Positions 1-7,252 of a stretch of 18,645 nucleotides of DNA are shown here, in pieces. Every line of letters begins with the position of its first letter. Within the stretch, counting starts at the first letter, position 1. The notes beneath the pieces were generated by a model, which saw only the letters and a list, made by a program, of their open reading frames with translations, was not told where the DNA came from and did no database searches. The position numbers and the translations under genes are program-made. Origin of the DNA: RGIG7300 sp045133915 (lineage in GTDB: Bacteria; Bacillota; Clostridia; Oscillospirales; CAG-272); the NCBI GenBank assembly GCA_045133915.1, contig JBGUUX010000101.1, forward strand, positions 1-18,645, given 5' to 3'.

Positions 1-16
1 AGACCCAATCGGGTCT
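1..16 (-). terminator. Possible terminator stem after the zinc-ribbon gene
   Basis: AGACCC (1-6) pairs perfectly with GGGTCT (11-16) around an AATC loop. It lies 40 bases beyond the stop of the minus-strand zinc-ribbon gene, where a terminator would be expected. The U-tract, if there is one, lies outside the window, so the call is tentative. Confidence 0.4.
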
Positions 17-56
17 GTCTCTAATGCTAAACTATGTAATTTTGATATAACTTAGT

Positions 57-332
57 TTACTGCTGTTTCATTGCAGCATAGCACTCGCTGCAATATACAG
101 GACGGTCATTGCTGGGCTGGAAGGGAACCTGAGCCTCTTTACCGCAGTTTGCACAAGTGGTAGTGAACATTTCTCTTGTTGCTCTTGTTGCAGCCTTTCT
201 TGCATCACGGCAGGTCTTGCATCTCTGGGGCTCGTTCTGGAAGCCTCTCTCTGCGTAGAACTCCTGTTCTCCTGCTGTGAATACAAATTCCTGTCCGCAT
301 TCCTTGCAAACTAAGGTCTTGTCTTCGTACAT
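57..332 (-). CDS. Small double zinc-ribbon protein
   Basis: A 91-residue soluble protein with four CxxC knuckles: C9/C12, C38/C41, C60/C63 and C81/C84. The first pair of knuckles is separated by 25 residues and fits the 'probable zinc-ribbon' family common in Clostridia. The second pair has the CxxC-x17-CxxC spacing of another small zinc-ribbon domain. Each pair probably binds one zinc ion. There is no signal peptide or membrane segment, so it should be cytoplasmic. The biochemical role is unknown; nucleic-acid or protein binding is only a guess from the fold. A GAGGT ribosome site lies 8 bases before the ATG. It follows the sigma-factor gene by 97 bases with no convincing terminator between them (a GTGGG/CCCAC stem at 376-392 has no U-tract), so the two may share a transcript. 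Confidence 0.85.
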   Translation of the reverse strand: MYEDKTLVCKECGQEFVFTAGEQEFYAERGFQNEPQRCKTCRDARKAATRATREMFTTTCANCGKEAQVPFQPSNDRPVYCSECYAAMKQQ

Positions 333-429
333 TGGTCTTTACCTCACTTAATATGGTTGTATATTTTCACCCAAGGTGGGGCTTACACCCACATCTCGAT
401 GCGCTTTTGTTAAGCTACTCGGGCAAATG

Positions 430-978
430 TCATAATAGATCTCTGAACTTTGCTCTGATCCTGGACAGAGCATTGTCAACCGACTTTCTTGTGGTGTTCA
501 GCTGTTGCGCCACGTCGTTATAACTGTTTGATTTAAGATAGAGGCGTAACACCTTGTCTTCAAACACAGTCAGCTTTTTTCGCGCTTTGTTAAGAGCGTC
601 GGTCAGTTCCTGTCGGCGTATGATATCCTCTTCCATAGAGCTGCCGTCGGAGGTGACGTCCTCTTCCACCGGCTCTGCTGCAGGGGCCAGCTTTCTTATC
701 TCGGAAACAAGACGGTTTCGGATACACAGCTTGGCATATAAGCCAAAGGTCACCTTACCTTTTGATCTTTCTTCCGAGAAGGACTGAGCCGCTTCAAACA
801 AACCGATAGCAGACAGCTGACGTATATCGTCCTCTTCAAGAATATTAGAATATTCGGCAATTTGAGCTTCGATCAGAGGAGCGTACTCGCTTAGCAATGA
901 TTCCATTGCGCTTTCCTCGCCGTTTTTGATCTTCGCAAGAAGATCCTTTATTCCCTCATTCTCAACAACACGGGACAT
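430..978 (-). CDS. SigH-like sigma-70 family RNA polymerase sigma factor
   Basis: A 182-residue alternative sigma factor that would redirect RNA polymerase to a promoter subset. Region 2 spans about residues 25-97: the DIRQLSAIGLFEAAQSF segment matches region 2.1-2.2 and the YAKLCIRNRLVSEIRK segment matches 2.3-2.4. An acidic linker (about 100-125) leads to region 4 (about 135-182) with a helix-turn-helix. Its SYNDVAQQLNTTRKSVDNAL segment closely resembles the region 4.2 of Bacillus SigH (SYQEI...KSIDNAL). SigH is the early stationary-phase and sporulation sigma factor, which fits the sporulation genes nearby. The protein is shorter than Bacillus SigH (218 residues), and the linker is not recognisably conserved. 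Orthology to SigH is therefore likely but not certain. AAAGGTG precedes the ATG, and a perfect sigma-A promoter lies 30 bases upstream. Confidence 0.88.
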   Translation of the reverse strand: MSRVVENEGIKDLLAKIKNGEESAMESLLSEYAPLIEAQIAEYSNILEEDDIRQLSAIGLFEAAQSFSEERSKGKVTFGLYAKLCIRNRLVSEIRKLAPAAEPVEEDVTSDGSSMEEDIIRRQELTDALNKARKKLTVFEDKVLRLYLKSNSYNDVAQQLNTTRKSVDNALSRIRAKFRDLL

Positions 979-1186
979 AGATACACCTTTACAGACTTAG
1001 TAAATATATTATAACATTGTTAACAAAATGTGTCAACTATTTTTCACAAAATTGTACATCGTGTGAATTAAAGATGTTGATTTTGCATAAAGTGAGATAT
1101 CTTAATTTGTCGTATATTGCTATAGGATTTGTTATTTTGTGTCCAAAGCAATATAAAAATAGATAAAAAGACTAACTAATATTTGT
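979..1186. other. AT-rich intergenic region with promoter and inverted repeat
   Basis: This 208-base gap holds the sigma-factor promoter (1008-1036). A 9-base inverted repeat, TATATTGCT (1113-1121) and AGCAATATA (1147-1155), is separated by 25 bases. No open frame with a ribosome site is visible. The repeat lies downstream of the DUF4364 stop codon, but it has a long loop and is not a typical terminator. Confidence 0.5.
1008..1036 (-). promoter_or_regulatory. Perfect sigma-A promoter of the sigma-factor gene
   Basis: On the minus strand TTGACA (1031-1036) is followed after exactly 17 bases by TATAAT (1008-1013). This is a full match to the vegetative sigma-A consensus, 30 bases before the sigma-factor ATG. 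The spacer contains a perfect 10-base palindrome, TTGTTAACAA (1017-1026), which could be an operator. Confidence 0.82.
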
Positions 1187-1741
1187 TTATAATGTACTAT
1201 CCAGCAGATAGTTAGCCTGTCCGGAAAGTAATGCCATTATGCATTTATAAATACCGTTGGGGTCTTTTTCCAGATTGTATTTTATCAGATTAAGCTGCTC
1301 TCTTGTTTCAAGAGTTACCGAAAGGGAAAAGGTTTCCTTATTATATTCGGTCACCTTAAAGGTGAAGAGATATTTGCCGTCGTCAAGCTCGGTTACTTCC
1401 TGTTCTATGGCGGCTCCCCTCTTTTCAAAGGAGGTGAGTCTTGTTGCCGCCGCAAGAGCGGTTCTGCGTACTATAGAAGGAAGGGAATCAATAAGAGCGT
1501 CTACTACGTTGATACCCTGTTCGGTTATAATAAAGCCCTCTTTGCCTTCGATATCTTCAACGGCTACGTTGGATGTTTCCAGAAGCTCGGAAAAACACTC
1601 AGCAAAGCCAAAGTAGTTGACCGCGCCGTCTGCGGTCACGGTATCGTGGAGCTTATCGTAAGCAACGGGATACCCGATATGCTTCATTACGTACAGAATA
1701 TACAGTTTGATCTCTGTTTTGTTGATAAGTGCTGCGATCAT
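1187..1741 (-). CDS. DUF4364 family protein
   Basis: A 184-residue cytoplasmic protein recognised as DUF4364, a family largely restricted to Clostridia. The N-terminal part (INKTEIKLYILYVMKHIGYP, then a short helix and GFIITEQGINVVDAL at about 69-84) has the look of a winged helix-turn-helix. The C-terminal half (about 115-150) is predicted beta-rich. A regulatory role is likely by fold, but no target is known. I chose the ATG ending at 1741 because GTGAGGAAA, a good ribosome site, sits 5 bases before it. The longer frame would start with GTG at 1753, but that GTG is itself part of this ribosome site and has none of its own. It is separated from the upstream lipoprotein gene by a terminator hairpin. 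Confidence 0.8.
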   Translation of the reverse strand: MIAALINKTEIKLYILYVMKHIGYPVAYDKLHDTVTADGAVNYFGFAECFSELLETSNVAVEDIEGKEGFIITEQGINVVDALIDSLPSIVRRTALAAATRLTSFEKRGAAIEQEVTELDDGKYLFTFKVTEYNKETFSLSVTLETREQLNLIKYNLEKDPNGIYKCIMALLSGQANYLLDSTL

Positions 1742-1761
1742 AAATTTCCTCACGGTTAATT

Positions 1762-1786
1762 AAAGGGCTGCTAAAGCAGCCCTTTT
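1762..1786 (-). terminator. Intrinsic terminator after the peptide-binding lipoprotein gene
   Basis: AAGGGCTGCT (1763-1772) pairs perfectly with AGCAGCCCTT (1775-1784); with the A-T extension the stem is 10-11 bp, in practice closing on a 4-base loop. It lies 20 bases past the stop of the minus-strand lipoprotein gene and just before the DUF4364 gene. The minus-strand tail is a short TTT followed by AATTAA, so termination may be partial. Confidence 0.65.
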
Positions 1787-1803
1787 GGTTGTTGATTGAT
1801 TTA

Positions 1804-3516
1804 TTACTCTTCTACTACCTTAAATCTCTCGTAGTTCTTGAGGGCAGCGTCGGTAAAGAATACTGTACCGAAGTTGTTGGTCTCAATGCCGCTAAGATCC
1901 TTGGAAACGGAGTATGCGTTTTCGTATACGAAGAGAGGAGCTACAGGCATATCAGCGATAAGCATTTCCTCTGCCTTGTGAAGAAGCTCGGAACGCTCTG
2001 TCTTATCCTTAGCTGCAAACGCCTCTTCGATAAGTGCGTCGTACTCGTCACTAGAGTAGCCGGAGAGGTTTGTTACTGCGCTGAAGTCGCCGGATGCAAG
2101 GTCCATAGCGCCGCCGGAGAAGGGCTTAGCATAAGCGGAAAGCTCGTTGAATGCGGTGAGCTCAAGCATCTGGGAGTCGATTGCAATAACGTCGAAGTCA
2201 CGGGTAGAGTATGCTCTGTAAAGCAGGTCTGCATACTGATCGTACTCGATGTTGGTGTAATGCTCGAAGGAGAGAACCACAACCTCAACGGTAAAACCAA
2301 GCTTTTCCCACTGACCCTTTACGTAGTCAGCTACAGCCTTGTCTACCTCGTTGTCACGGATAGAGAGTGTGATTTCCTTGTCTGTTGCAGAAGCGGTAAG
2401 CTTCTTAGCTTCAGCCATATCAGACTTGATAAGCGCACCGCCGTTAGCTCTGAAGCTATCCTTATCAGACTTATCGGTGATACCCTCGGGGATGATACCG
2501 TCTGCAGGCTTAGCATAACCGATGATAGAAGCAAGCTCAGCTCTGTCGATAGCCATAGAGAGACCGCGTCTTACGTCTGCGTTATCAAAGGGAGCGCGCT
2601 GGGTATTGAATACGTAAGTAGCTGTAGAAAGTGTATTAAGCTTTTCAACCTTTGCATCGCCTCTGTTAGCAAGAGCGATCTGGCTGTTGTATACGAGCTC
2701 GCCTGCGTTGTAAGCTTCGTAAGCATCTTCGCTTGAGCCCATAGTGATATTGAGACGGAAGGGCTTAACATACTTGTCAAGTCTCTCGTTTTCCTTCTCG
2801 ATATCTCTGTAGTAGTAGATGGAACGCTCAAGAACCATCTCTTCTTCACCGGGTGTAAAGATCTTTACGTAGAAGGGGCCGTTGGTTACCATGGTAGCAT
2901 AGTAGGAAGCCCAGTCTGTAAGTCTGTTAGCCTTGTCCTCGCGGAGGGGAACAAGCGCGGGGCTGGCGAGAGTCTTGATGAACTCATCAATGTTGATCTT
3001 TTCTGCAAAGGTTACTTGAAGAACTCTGGACTCTGCAGCAACAACGCCGAAGTCGTCGATAGAGATATCACCGCTCTTACAAGCTCTTGCGTTCTTTACG
3101 TCAAAGAGAAGGGATGCTGCCTTGGAGTTGAACTCAGGCTCAACAAGTCTCTTCCATGCGTAAACAAAGTCGTTGGCATTAACGGAACGGCCGTCGCTCC
3201 ACTTTGTCTCAGCAATAGTGAACTCTGCCACGAACTCGCCGTCACGGTTGGTGTATGTTGTGTAGTCGGTACAGAGAGCCTTAACAACCTTGCCGTCCTC
3301 GTCAAACTTGAAGAGACCTTCGTAGATGAGGGGAAGGATCTTTGCCGCTGCATCGTCAAGGTATGCGTATGCAGGGTCGAGGTTGTAGATCTCTGTGGAA
3401 AGATGTACGGGTATCTCTGCACCCTTATCCTCGTCAGAGGGCTTGATTCCGGTACAGGAAACAAGGCAGGGAACAAGAAGTACTGCGCACAGAATGAGAG
3501 CTAATATCTTTTTCAT
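1804..3516 (-). CDS. Peptide ABC transporter substrate-binding lipoprotein (OppA/SBP_bac_5 family)
   Basis: A 570-residue extracellular solute-binding protein of the family that captures oligopeptides for ABC import. The N-terminus is a lipoprotein signal: lysines, a hydrophobic stretch and an LVSC lipobox with C21 as the lipidated residue. The mature part follows the family layout: the NLDPAYAYLDDAAAKILPLIYEGLF opening segment (about 45-70), ETKWSDGRSVNANDFVYAWKR (about 103-123) and DNADVRRGLSMAIDRAELA (about 310-330), all family hallmarks. The length is typical. AGGAGG precedes the ATG by 9 bases. No permease or ATPase gene flanks it, so it must work with transporter components encoded elsewhere, or act as a receptor. 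The ligand cannot be read from the sequence. It is monocistronic, between its own promoter and terminator. Confidence 0.93.
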   Translation of the reverse strand: MKKILALILCAVLLVPCLVSCTGIKPSDEDKGAEIPVHLSTEIYNLDPAYAYLDDAAAKILPLIYEGLFKFDEDGKVVKALCTDYTTYTNRDGEFVAEFTIAETKWSDGRSVNANDFVYAWKRLVEPEFNSKAASLLFDVKNARACKSGDISIDDFGVVAAESRVLQVTFAEKINIDEFIKTLASPALVPLREDKANRLTDWASYYATMVTNGPFYVKIFTPGEEEMVLERSIYYYRDIEKENERLDKYVKPFRLNITMGSSEDAYEAYNAGELVYNSQIALANRGDAKVEKLNTLSTATYVFNTQRAPFDNADVRRGLSMAIDRAELASIIGYAKPADGIIPEGITDKSDKDSFRANGGALIKSDMAEAKKLTASATDKEITLSIRDNEVDKAVADYVKGQWEKLGFTVEVVVLSFEHYTNIEYDQYADLLYRAYSTRDFDVIAIDSQMLELTAFNELSAYAKPFSGGAMDLASGDFSAVTNLSGYSSDEYDALIEEAFAAKDKTERSELLHKAEEMLIADMPVAPLFVYENAYSVSKDLSGIETNNFGTVFFTDAALKNYERFKVVEE

Positions 3517-3531
3517 TTGGTTATTCCTCCT

Positions 3532-3562
3532 GAATATTATACGTATATAATGTCACATAATA
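3532..3562 (+). promoter_or_regulatory. Weak candidate sigma-G/sigma-F promoter of gpr
   Basis: GAATA (3532-3536) fits the forespore -35 pattern GHATR and CATAATA (3556-3562) fits the -10 pattern CATNHTA. The 19-base spacer is one base longer than usual. gpr is known to be forespore-expressed in Bacillus, so such a promoter is expected, but the region is very AT-rich and chance matches are likely. It overlaps the divergent lipoprotein promoter. Confidence 0.3.
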
Positions 3563-3563
3563 T

Positions 3564-3592
3564 ATTATAAATCATTATACACTATTTTGCAA
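3564..3592 (-). promoter_or_regulatory. Sigma-A promoter of the peptide-binding lipoprotein gene
   Basis: On the minus strand TTGCAA (3587-3592) lies 17 bases before TATAAT (3564-3569). The -10 is perfect and the -35 matches 4 of 6. Transcription would start near 3557, giving a leader of about 40 bases. Confidence 0.65.
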
Positions 3593-3643
3593 GAATAAAC
3601 AGGCATAATTTTTAAATTTTTTCCCAAAAAGAGAGGATTTTTT

Positions 3644-4519
3644 ATGGCGGGTACCGAATTTATACGTACAGACCTTGCAAGTGAGGCAAAAGAAGCGGCA
3701 AATATTGAAAATATAAGGGGTATAAGCTACTGTGAAAAGCAGATCTCGGGGGTGGAGATAAGCGATATGAAGATCACCACCGAGGAGGGAAGCTCTATTA
3801 TCGGAAAACCTTTGGGCAGATATATAACGGTTGGTTGTAAAAAAAGCTGGCTTATGACCGATGAAGAAAAGGAAAACGTTATACAAACCGTAACCGACTA
3901 TATAACCGAGCTTGTGCCCAAGGGTGACAAGACCGTACTTGTGGTGGGACTTGGCAACCGTGACATCACTCCCGATTCCCTTGGACCGAGAACGGTGGAC
4001 GGTCTTATCGTGACCCGTCACGTAAAGGAATATGACCCCAAGCTTTTTGACAGCATAGGTCAGGAGGAGATAGCCGCCATAGCTCCCGGTGTGGTGGGGC
4101 AAACGGGTATAGAGACCCTTGAGCTTATACGGGGTGCGGTAGAACGGGTCAAGCCTGACGTTGTTATAGCGGTGGATGCGCTTGCGGCACGCAGCGTTGA
4201 CCGTCTGGGGTCTACGCTTCAGCTTTCGGACACGGGGCTTTCCCCCGGCTCGGGTATCGGCAACCGACGCCGTGAGATAAACCGTACAAGCATCGGTGTC
4301 CCCGTCATTGCCATAGGTGTTCCCACGGTGGTAGATTCCTCCACTCTTGTGTACGACGCTCTGTCAAAGGCAGGTATAGAGAAGATAGACACCTCCCTTA
4401 AGTCGGTGCTTGAAAACGGCAGAAGCTTTTTTGTATCCCTTAAGGAAAGTGACGTGGCGGTAGCGGAATCTGCGTTTATTATATCCGCCGCACTCAATCG
4501 GGCATTTTGCCGTGTATGA
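3644..4519 (+). CDS. gpr: GPR endopeptidase (spore protease)
   Basis: A 291-residue aspartic-type protease (family A25) that degrades small acid-soluble spore proteins early in germination. Family motifs seen are the RTDLASE segment (residues 8-14), GLGNRDITPDSLGP (102-115), VTRH (123-126), APGVVGQTGIET (147-158), VDALAARSVDRL (177-188), SDTGLSPGSGIGNRR (195-209) and VPVIAIGVPTVVD (219-231). D111 and D178 are the likeliest counterparts of the two catalytic aspartates known in Bacillus. TDLASE resembles the spore-protein cleavage site and is where the zymogen is expected to process itself, so the propeptide here would be only about ten residues. The protein is shorter than Bacillus GPR (about 370 residues). 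AGAGGA lies 7 bases before the ATG. It is followed by spoIIP, the same gene order as in Bacillus. Confidence 0.95.
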   Translation: MAGTEFIRTDLASEAKEAANIENIRGISYCEKQISGVEISDMKITTEEGSSIIGKPLGRYITVGCKKSWLMTDEEKENVIQTVTDYITELVPKGDKTVLVVGLGNRDITPDSLGPRTVDGLIVTRHVKEYDPKLFDSIGQEEIAAIAPGVVGQTGIETLELIRGAVERVKPDVVIAVDALAARSVDRLGSTLQLSDTGLSPGSGIGNRRREINRTSIGVPVIAIGVPTVVDSSTLVYDALSKAGIEKIDTSLKSVLENGRSFFVSLKESDVAVAESAFIISAALNRAFCRV

Positions 4520-4530
4520 TCGCATATATA
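4501..4530 (+). promoter_or_regulatory. Candidate sigma-E promoter of spoIIP
   Basis: GGCATTTT (4501-4508) matches the sigma-E -35 pattern GKMATATT at 7 of 8 positions. After 14 bases CATATATA (4523-4530) matches the -10 pattern CATAHAHT at 7 of 8. The spacing is the usual one for sigma-E. It overlaps the end of gpr and ends 23 bases before the spoIIP ATG. Mother-cell sigma-E transcription of spoIIP is established in Bacillus. Confidence 0.55.
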
Positions 4531-4553
4531 TAGGGTAGAAAGGAAGGTTAAAA

Positions 4554-5654
4554 ATGTCAGGTCAAACCACTGCCCATTCCTTTGGGAGAAGGATAAATTA
4601 TACCGTAACATACCGTGTTTTTATGTGCTGTATCGCCTGTACCGTCATATTTGCGTCGGTGGCGCTAAAGCTGTCGGATTTTTTTGCCCCCGAGACTATA
4701 GAAGGCTCGGTGCTGGGTGCATACAGCGGCTTTAAACTCCCCGTAACGCTACGTGAGGATGAAGAAATGGAGCCGGTCAGAGAGGGAGTTCTGAAAAACG
4801 AGATATTTAACGTCGAAGAGATAAAAGAAAGCGATAAGGGAGACGACGGGGTATACCCGATAACCGAGATAGACATGAGCTTGGGTTCGGCAAAGGGAGA
4901 AGTGCTTCTACGGGACAGCGACAGCGGTCGCAGCGTTGACGTCAAAACTCTTTTGGCTTCTCCCTACCCAAAAGCGTTAAGGCAGGACGGGATATCAAAG
5001 GTAGGCACTAAAGCAGAACCACTTGTGCTTATCCTACATACCCACGCCACAGAGAGCTTTGCCGAGGAGGGTGCTGCCTCTTATACTTCAGCAGCGTTGT
5101 TCCGAAGCGAGGATACCTCAAAAAATATGGTAGCGGTGGGAAGAGTAATGACAGAGATTCTTAACTCAAGAGGCATACCCACCCTGCATTGCGAGGTCCT
5201 GCATGATGCTGAGGACTATAACGCGTCATATGATAACTCTCTTGCCACCGTTAAAAAATATCTTAAAGAATATCCGTCTATAAAATACGTTTTTGACCTT
5301 CACCGTGACGCTATGATAAGGGAAAGCGGCGAGGCGCTTAAGCCTGTGTGTACTATAAACGGAAAGCCGACTGCGCAGGTGATGACCCTTGTGGGTACGG
5401 ATGCAGGCGGAGCAGACCATAGTCTGTGGCAGGAGAATAATATGAATCTTGCAGTCAAGCTGCAGTACAGACTGACAAGCGAGTATAACGGTATGGCAAG
5501 ACCTATCAATCTCCGCAAATTAAGCTTTCATCAGCAATACGCTCCCGGCTCTCTGCTCTTTGAGATAGGAAGCTGCGCAAATACCCTTGAGGAGGCAAAG
5601 AACGCCGCCGTCAATCTTGCCGAGGCGATTGCGGATACTATCAATAATGGGTAA
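4554..5654 (+). CDS. spoIIP: Stage II sporulation protein P (cell-wall hydrolase)
   Basis: A 366-residue membrane-anchored peptidoglycan amidase/endopeptidase that acts with SpoIID and SpoIIM during engulfment of the forespore. A short cytoplasmic N-terminus leads into one membrane segment (about residues 20-38). A poorly conserved linker (about 45-150) follows, then the SpoIIP catalytic domain (about 155-362). Conserved motifs are HTHATES (162-168), FDLHRD (247-252) and FEIGS (336-340), which in the family supply zinc-binding and catalytic His/Glu residues. The region GMARPINLRKLSFHQQYAPGSLLFE is typical of the family. The length is normal. A strong AGAAAGGAAGG ribosome site precedes the ATG. 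It can be transcribed with gpr and also from its own sigma-E-like promoter. Confidence 0.95.
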   Translation: MSGQTTAHSFGRRINYTVTYRVFMCCIACTVIFASVALKLSDFFAPETIEGSVLGAYSGFKLPVTLREDEEMEPVREGVLKNEIFNVEEIKESDKGDDGVYPITEIDMSLGSAKGEVLLRDSDSGRSVDVKTLLASPYPKALRQDGISKVGTKAEPLVLILHTHATESFAEEGAASYTSAALFRSEDTSKNMVAVGRVMTEILNSRGIPTLHCEVLHDAEDYNASYDNSLATVKKYLKEYPSIKYVFDLHRDAMIRESGEALKPVCTINGKPTAQVMTLVGTDAGGADHSLWQENNMNLAVKLQYRLTSEYNGMARPINLRKLSFHQQYAPGSLLFEIGSCANTLEEAKNAAVNLAEAIADTINNG

Positions 5655-5670
5655 TGCGTAATTAAATGTA

Positions 5671-5705
5671 AAAAGCAGTTGCTTTAGGCAACTGCTTTTT
5701 GTTTG
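5671..5705 (+). terminator. Bidirectional intrinsic terminator between spoIIP and pncB
   Basis: AAAAGCAGTTGC (5671-5682) pairs perfectly with GCAACTGCTTTT (5688-5699) around a TTTAG loop, followed on the plus strand by a run of T. The A-rich left flank gives five T on the minus strand too. The hairpin can therefore end both spoIIP (plus) and the minus-strand lysC-to-pncB unit. Between here and the pncB stop (5701-5783) only a weak GGGG/CCCC hairpin is visible. Confidence 0.88.
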
Positions 5706-5783
5706 TTTATAAGAAATTGCGATGTGGCGTGTGATTTGTTTTACAACACACCAAAGCGCAGTATGGTAGGGGAAACTTGCCCC

Positions 5784-7241
5784 TTACTCTTCTTCCATTC
5801 TTCTGCTTGCACGGCGTAACAGCTCGTGACGGCAATCCCAAAGCTTCTGGGACATATCCACGTAGTAGTTATGAGGATATTCAAAACGCTTTACCTCATC
5901 CCACTGACGCTCTATCTGTTCCTTACAGTAGGTACGTATCTCCTCTGTAGTAGGTCTTTCGTATACCAGCTTACCGCCTATGAATATAGGCTTCTGCAGC
6001 TCCTCTACGTAGAAGTCGGTTATCTCCTTTTCCTTCCAGGTGTTGTCGGGGTCAAAGATGACCAGGGGCTTGGTCTCGTCTATTACCTCGTCGTGGAGAC
6101 ACATAAGGTCGGCTATAGCCTTGTCGGTTGCCTTTTCGTATATACGGTAGGTCTTTTTGAAATGGGGGGTGGTGATCTTGATAGAGTTTTCGCTTATCTT
6201 GATCTTGGGCTTGATGCTTCCGTCATCTCTTTCTACAGCAACCAGCTTGTAAACACCGCCGAACACGGGCTCACTCTTAGCCGTAACCAGTCTTTCACCT
6301 ACGCCAAAGGCATCTATGGGAGCGCCCTGACGGATGATGTCGCGTATGATGTACTCGTCAAGAGAGTTGGATATGAGGATACGGCACTCGGTCAGTCCCG
6401 CTTCGTCAAGCATCTTTCTGGTCTTCTTGGAAAGATAGGTGATATCGCCCGAGTCTATACGGACAGCACACTTGGTGATGCCGTATTTTTTGAATATCTG
6501 TATAGCGTGAGGAACACCGCTCTTGAGAACGTTGTAGGTATCTATAAGCAGACAGGGGTTTTCGGGATAGTATTTGCAGTACGTGTCAAAGGCTTCAAGC
6601 TCGGAGTCGAACATCTGTATCCAGGAGTGAGCCATGGTACCGCCTGCGGGAACACCGAACTGCTGCTCGGCTATGGTACATGCCGTGCTTGAGCATCCGC
6701 CGATATATGCGGCACGCGCACCCATCATAGCACCATGAACACCGTGGGCACGGCGAGAACCGAACTCTGATACCGGTCTGCCGTCAGCGGCACGTACTAT
6801 ACGGTTTGCCTTAGTAGCTATAAGGCACTGGTGGTTGTAGCAGAGCAGGAGATACGTCTCTATAAACTGCGCCTGTATAGCAGGTGCTCTTACTGTTATA
6901 AGAGGCTCACGGGGGAAGACGGGAGTACCCTCGGGCACTGCGTAGATATCGCCTGTAAACTTAAAATCACGCAAATATTCTAAGAATTCTTCGTTAAAGC
7001 ATCCCTTACCGCGGAGATACTCGATGTCCTCGTCGGTAAATTTGAGACCTTCGATATATTCAATGACCTGCTCAAGACCCGCCGCAATGGCAAAGCCGCC
7101 GTTGTCGGGGACCTTTCTGAAAAAGAGGTCAAAATAGGTAATGCGGTCGCGCAGACCTGCGCAGAAATAGCCGTTACCCATTGTAAGCTCATAAAAATCG
7201 CAGAGCATGGTGTAGTTTTCGCGTACAAATTCTCTTGCCAT
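5784..7241 (-). CDS. pncB: Nicotinate phosphoribosyltransferase
   Basis: A 485-residue cytoplasmic enzyme that joins nicotinate to PRPP, giving nicotinate mononucleotide for NAD salvage (Preiss-Handler route). Family motifs are the N-terminal MLCDFYELTMGNGYF segment (12-26), EFGSRRAHG (159-167), GGTMAHSW (200-207), LIDTYN (232-237), RIDSGD (261-266) and AFGVGERLVT (311-320). H205 in the TMAHSW motif is the likely counterpart of the histidine that is autophosphorylated in characterised enzymes. The length is typical of the Firmicutes form. GAGAGGA precedes the ATG, which lies 11 bases after the stop of the SLH-protein gene, so it is the last gene of the lysC unit. Confidence 0.95.
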   Translation of the reverse strand: MAREFVRENYTMLCDFYELTMGNGYFCAGLRDRITYFDLFFRKVPDNGGFAIAAGLEQVIEYIEGLKFTDEDIEYLRGKGCFNEEFLEYLRDFKFTGDIYAVPEGTPVFPREPLITVRAPAIQAQFIETYLLLCYNHQCLIATKANRIVRAADGRPVSEFGSRRAHGVHGAMMGARAAYIGGCSSTACTIAEQQFGVPAGGTMAHSWIQMFDSELEAFDTYCKYYPENPCLLIDTYNVLKSGVPHAIQIFKKYGITKCAVRIDSGDITYLSKKTRKMLDEAGLTECRILISNSLDEYIIRDIIRQGAPIDAFGVGERLVTAKSEPVFGGVYKLVAVERDDGSIKPKIKISENSIKITTPHFKKTYRIYEKATDKAIADLMCLHDEVIDETKPLVIFDPDNTWKEKEITDFYVEELQKPIFIGGKLVYERPTTEEIRTYCKEQIERQWDEVKRFEYPHNYYVDMSQKLWDCRHELLRRASRRMEEE

Positions 7242-7252
7242 GATTATTCCTC

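Noticed and set aside
376..392. Terminator between the sigma factor and the zinc-ribbon gene
   Set aside because: The GTGGG/CCCAC stem is only 5 bp and no T-run follows on the minus strand.
1739..1753. GTG start at 1753 for the DUF4364 gene
   Set aside because: That GTG is part of the GTGAGGAAA ribosome site for the ATG ending at 1741, and it has no ribosome site of its own.
1789..2736. 315-codon open frame antisense to the peptide-binding lipoprotein gene
   Set aside because: It lies wholly opposite a gene with clear family motifs; its translation is Val/Cys/Leu-rich with no domain and no good ribosome site.
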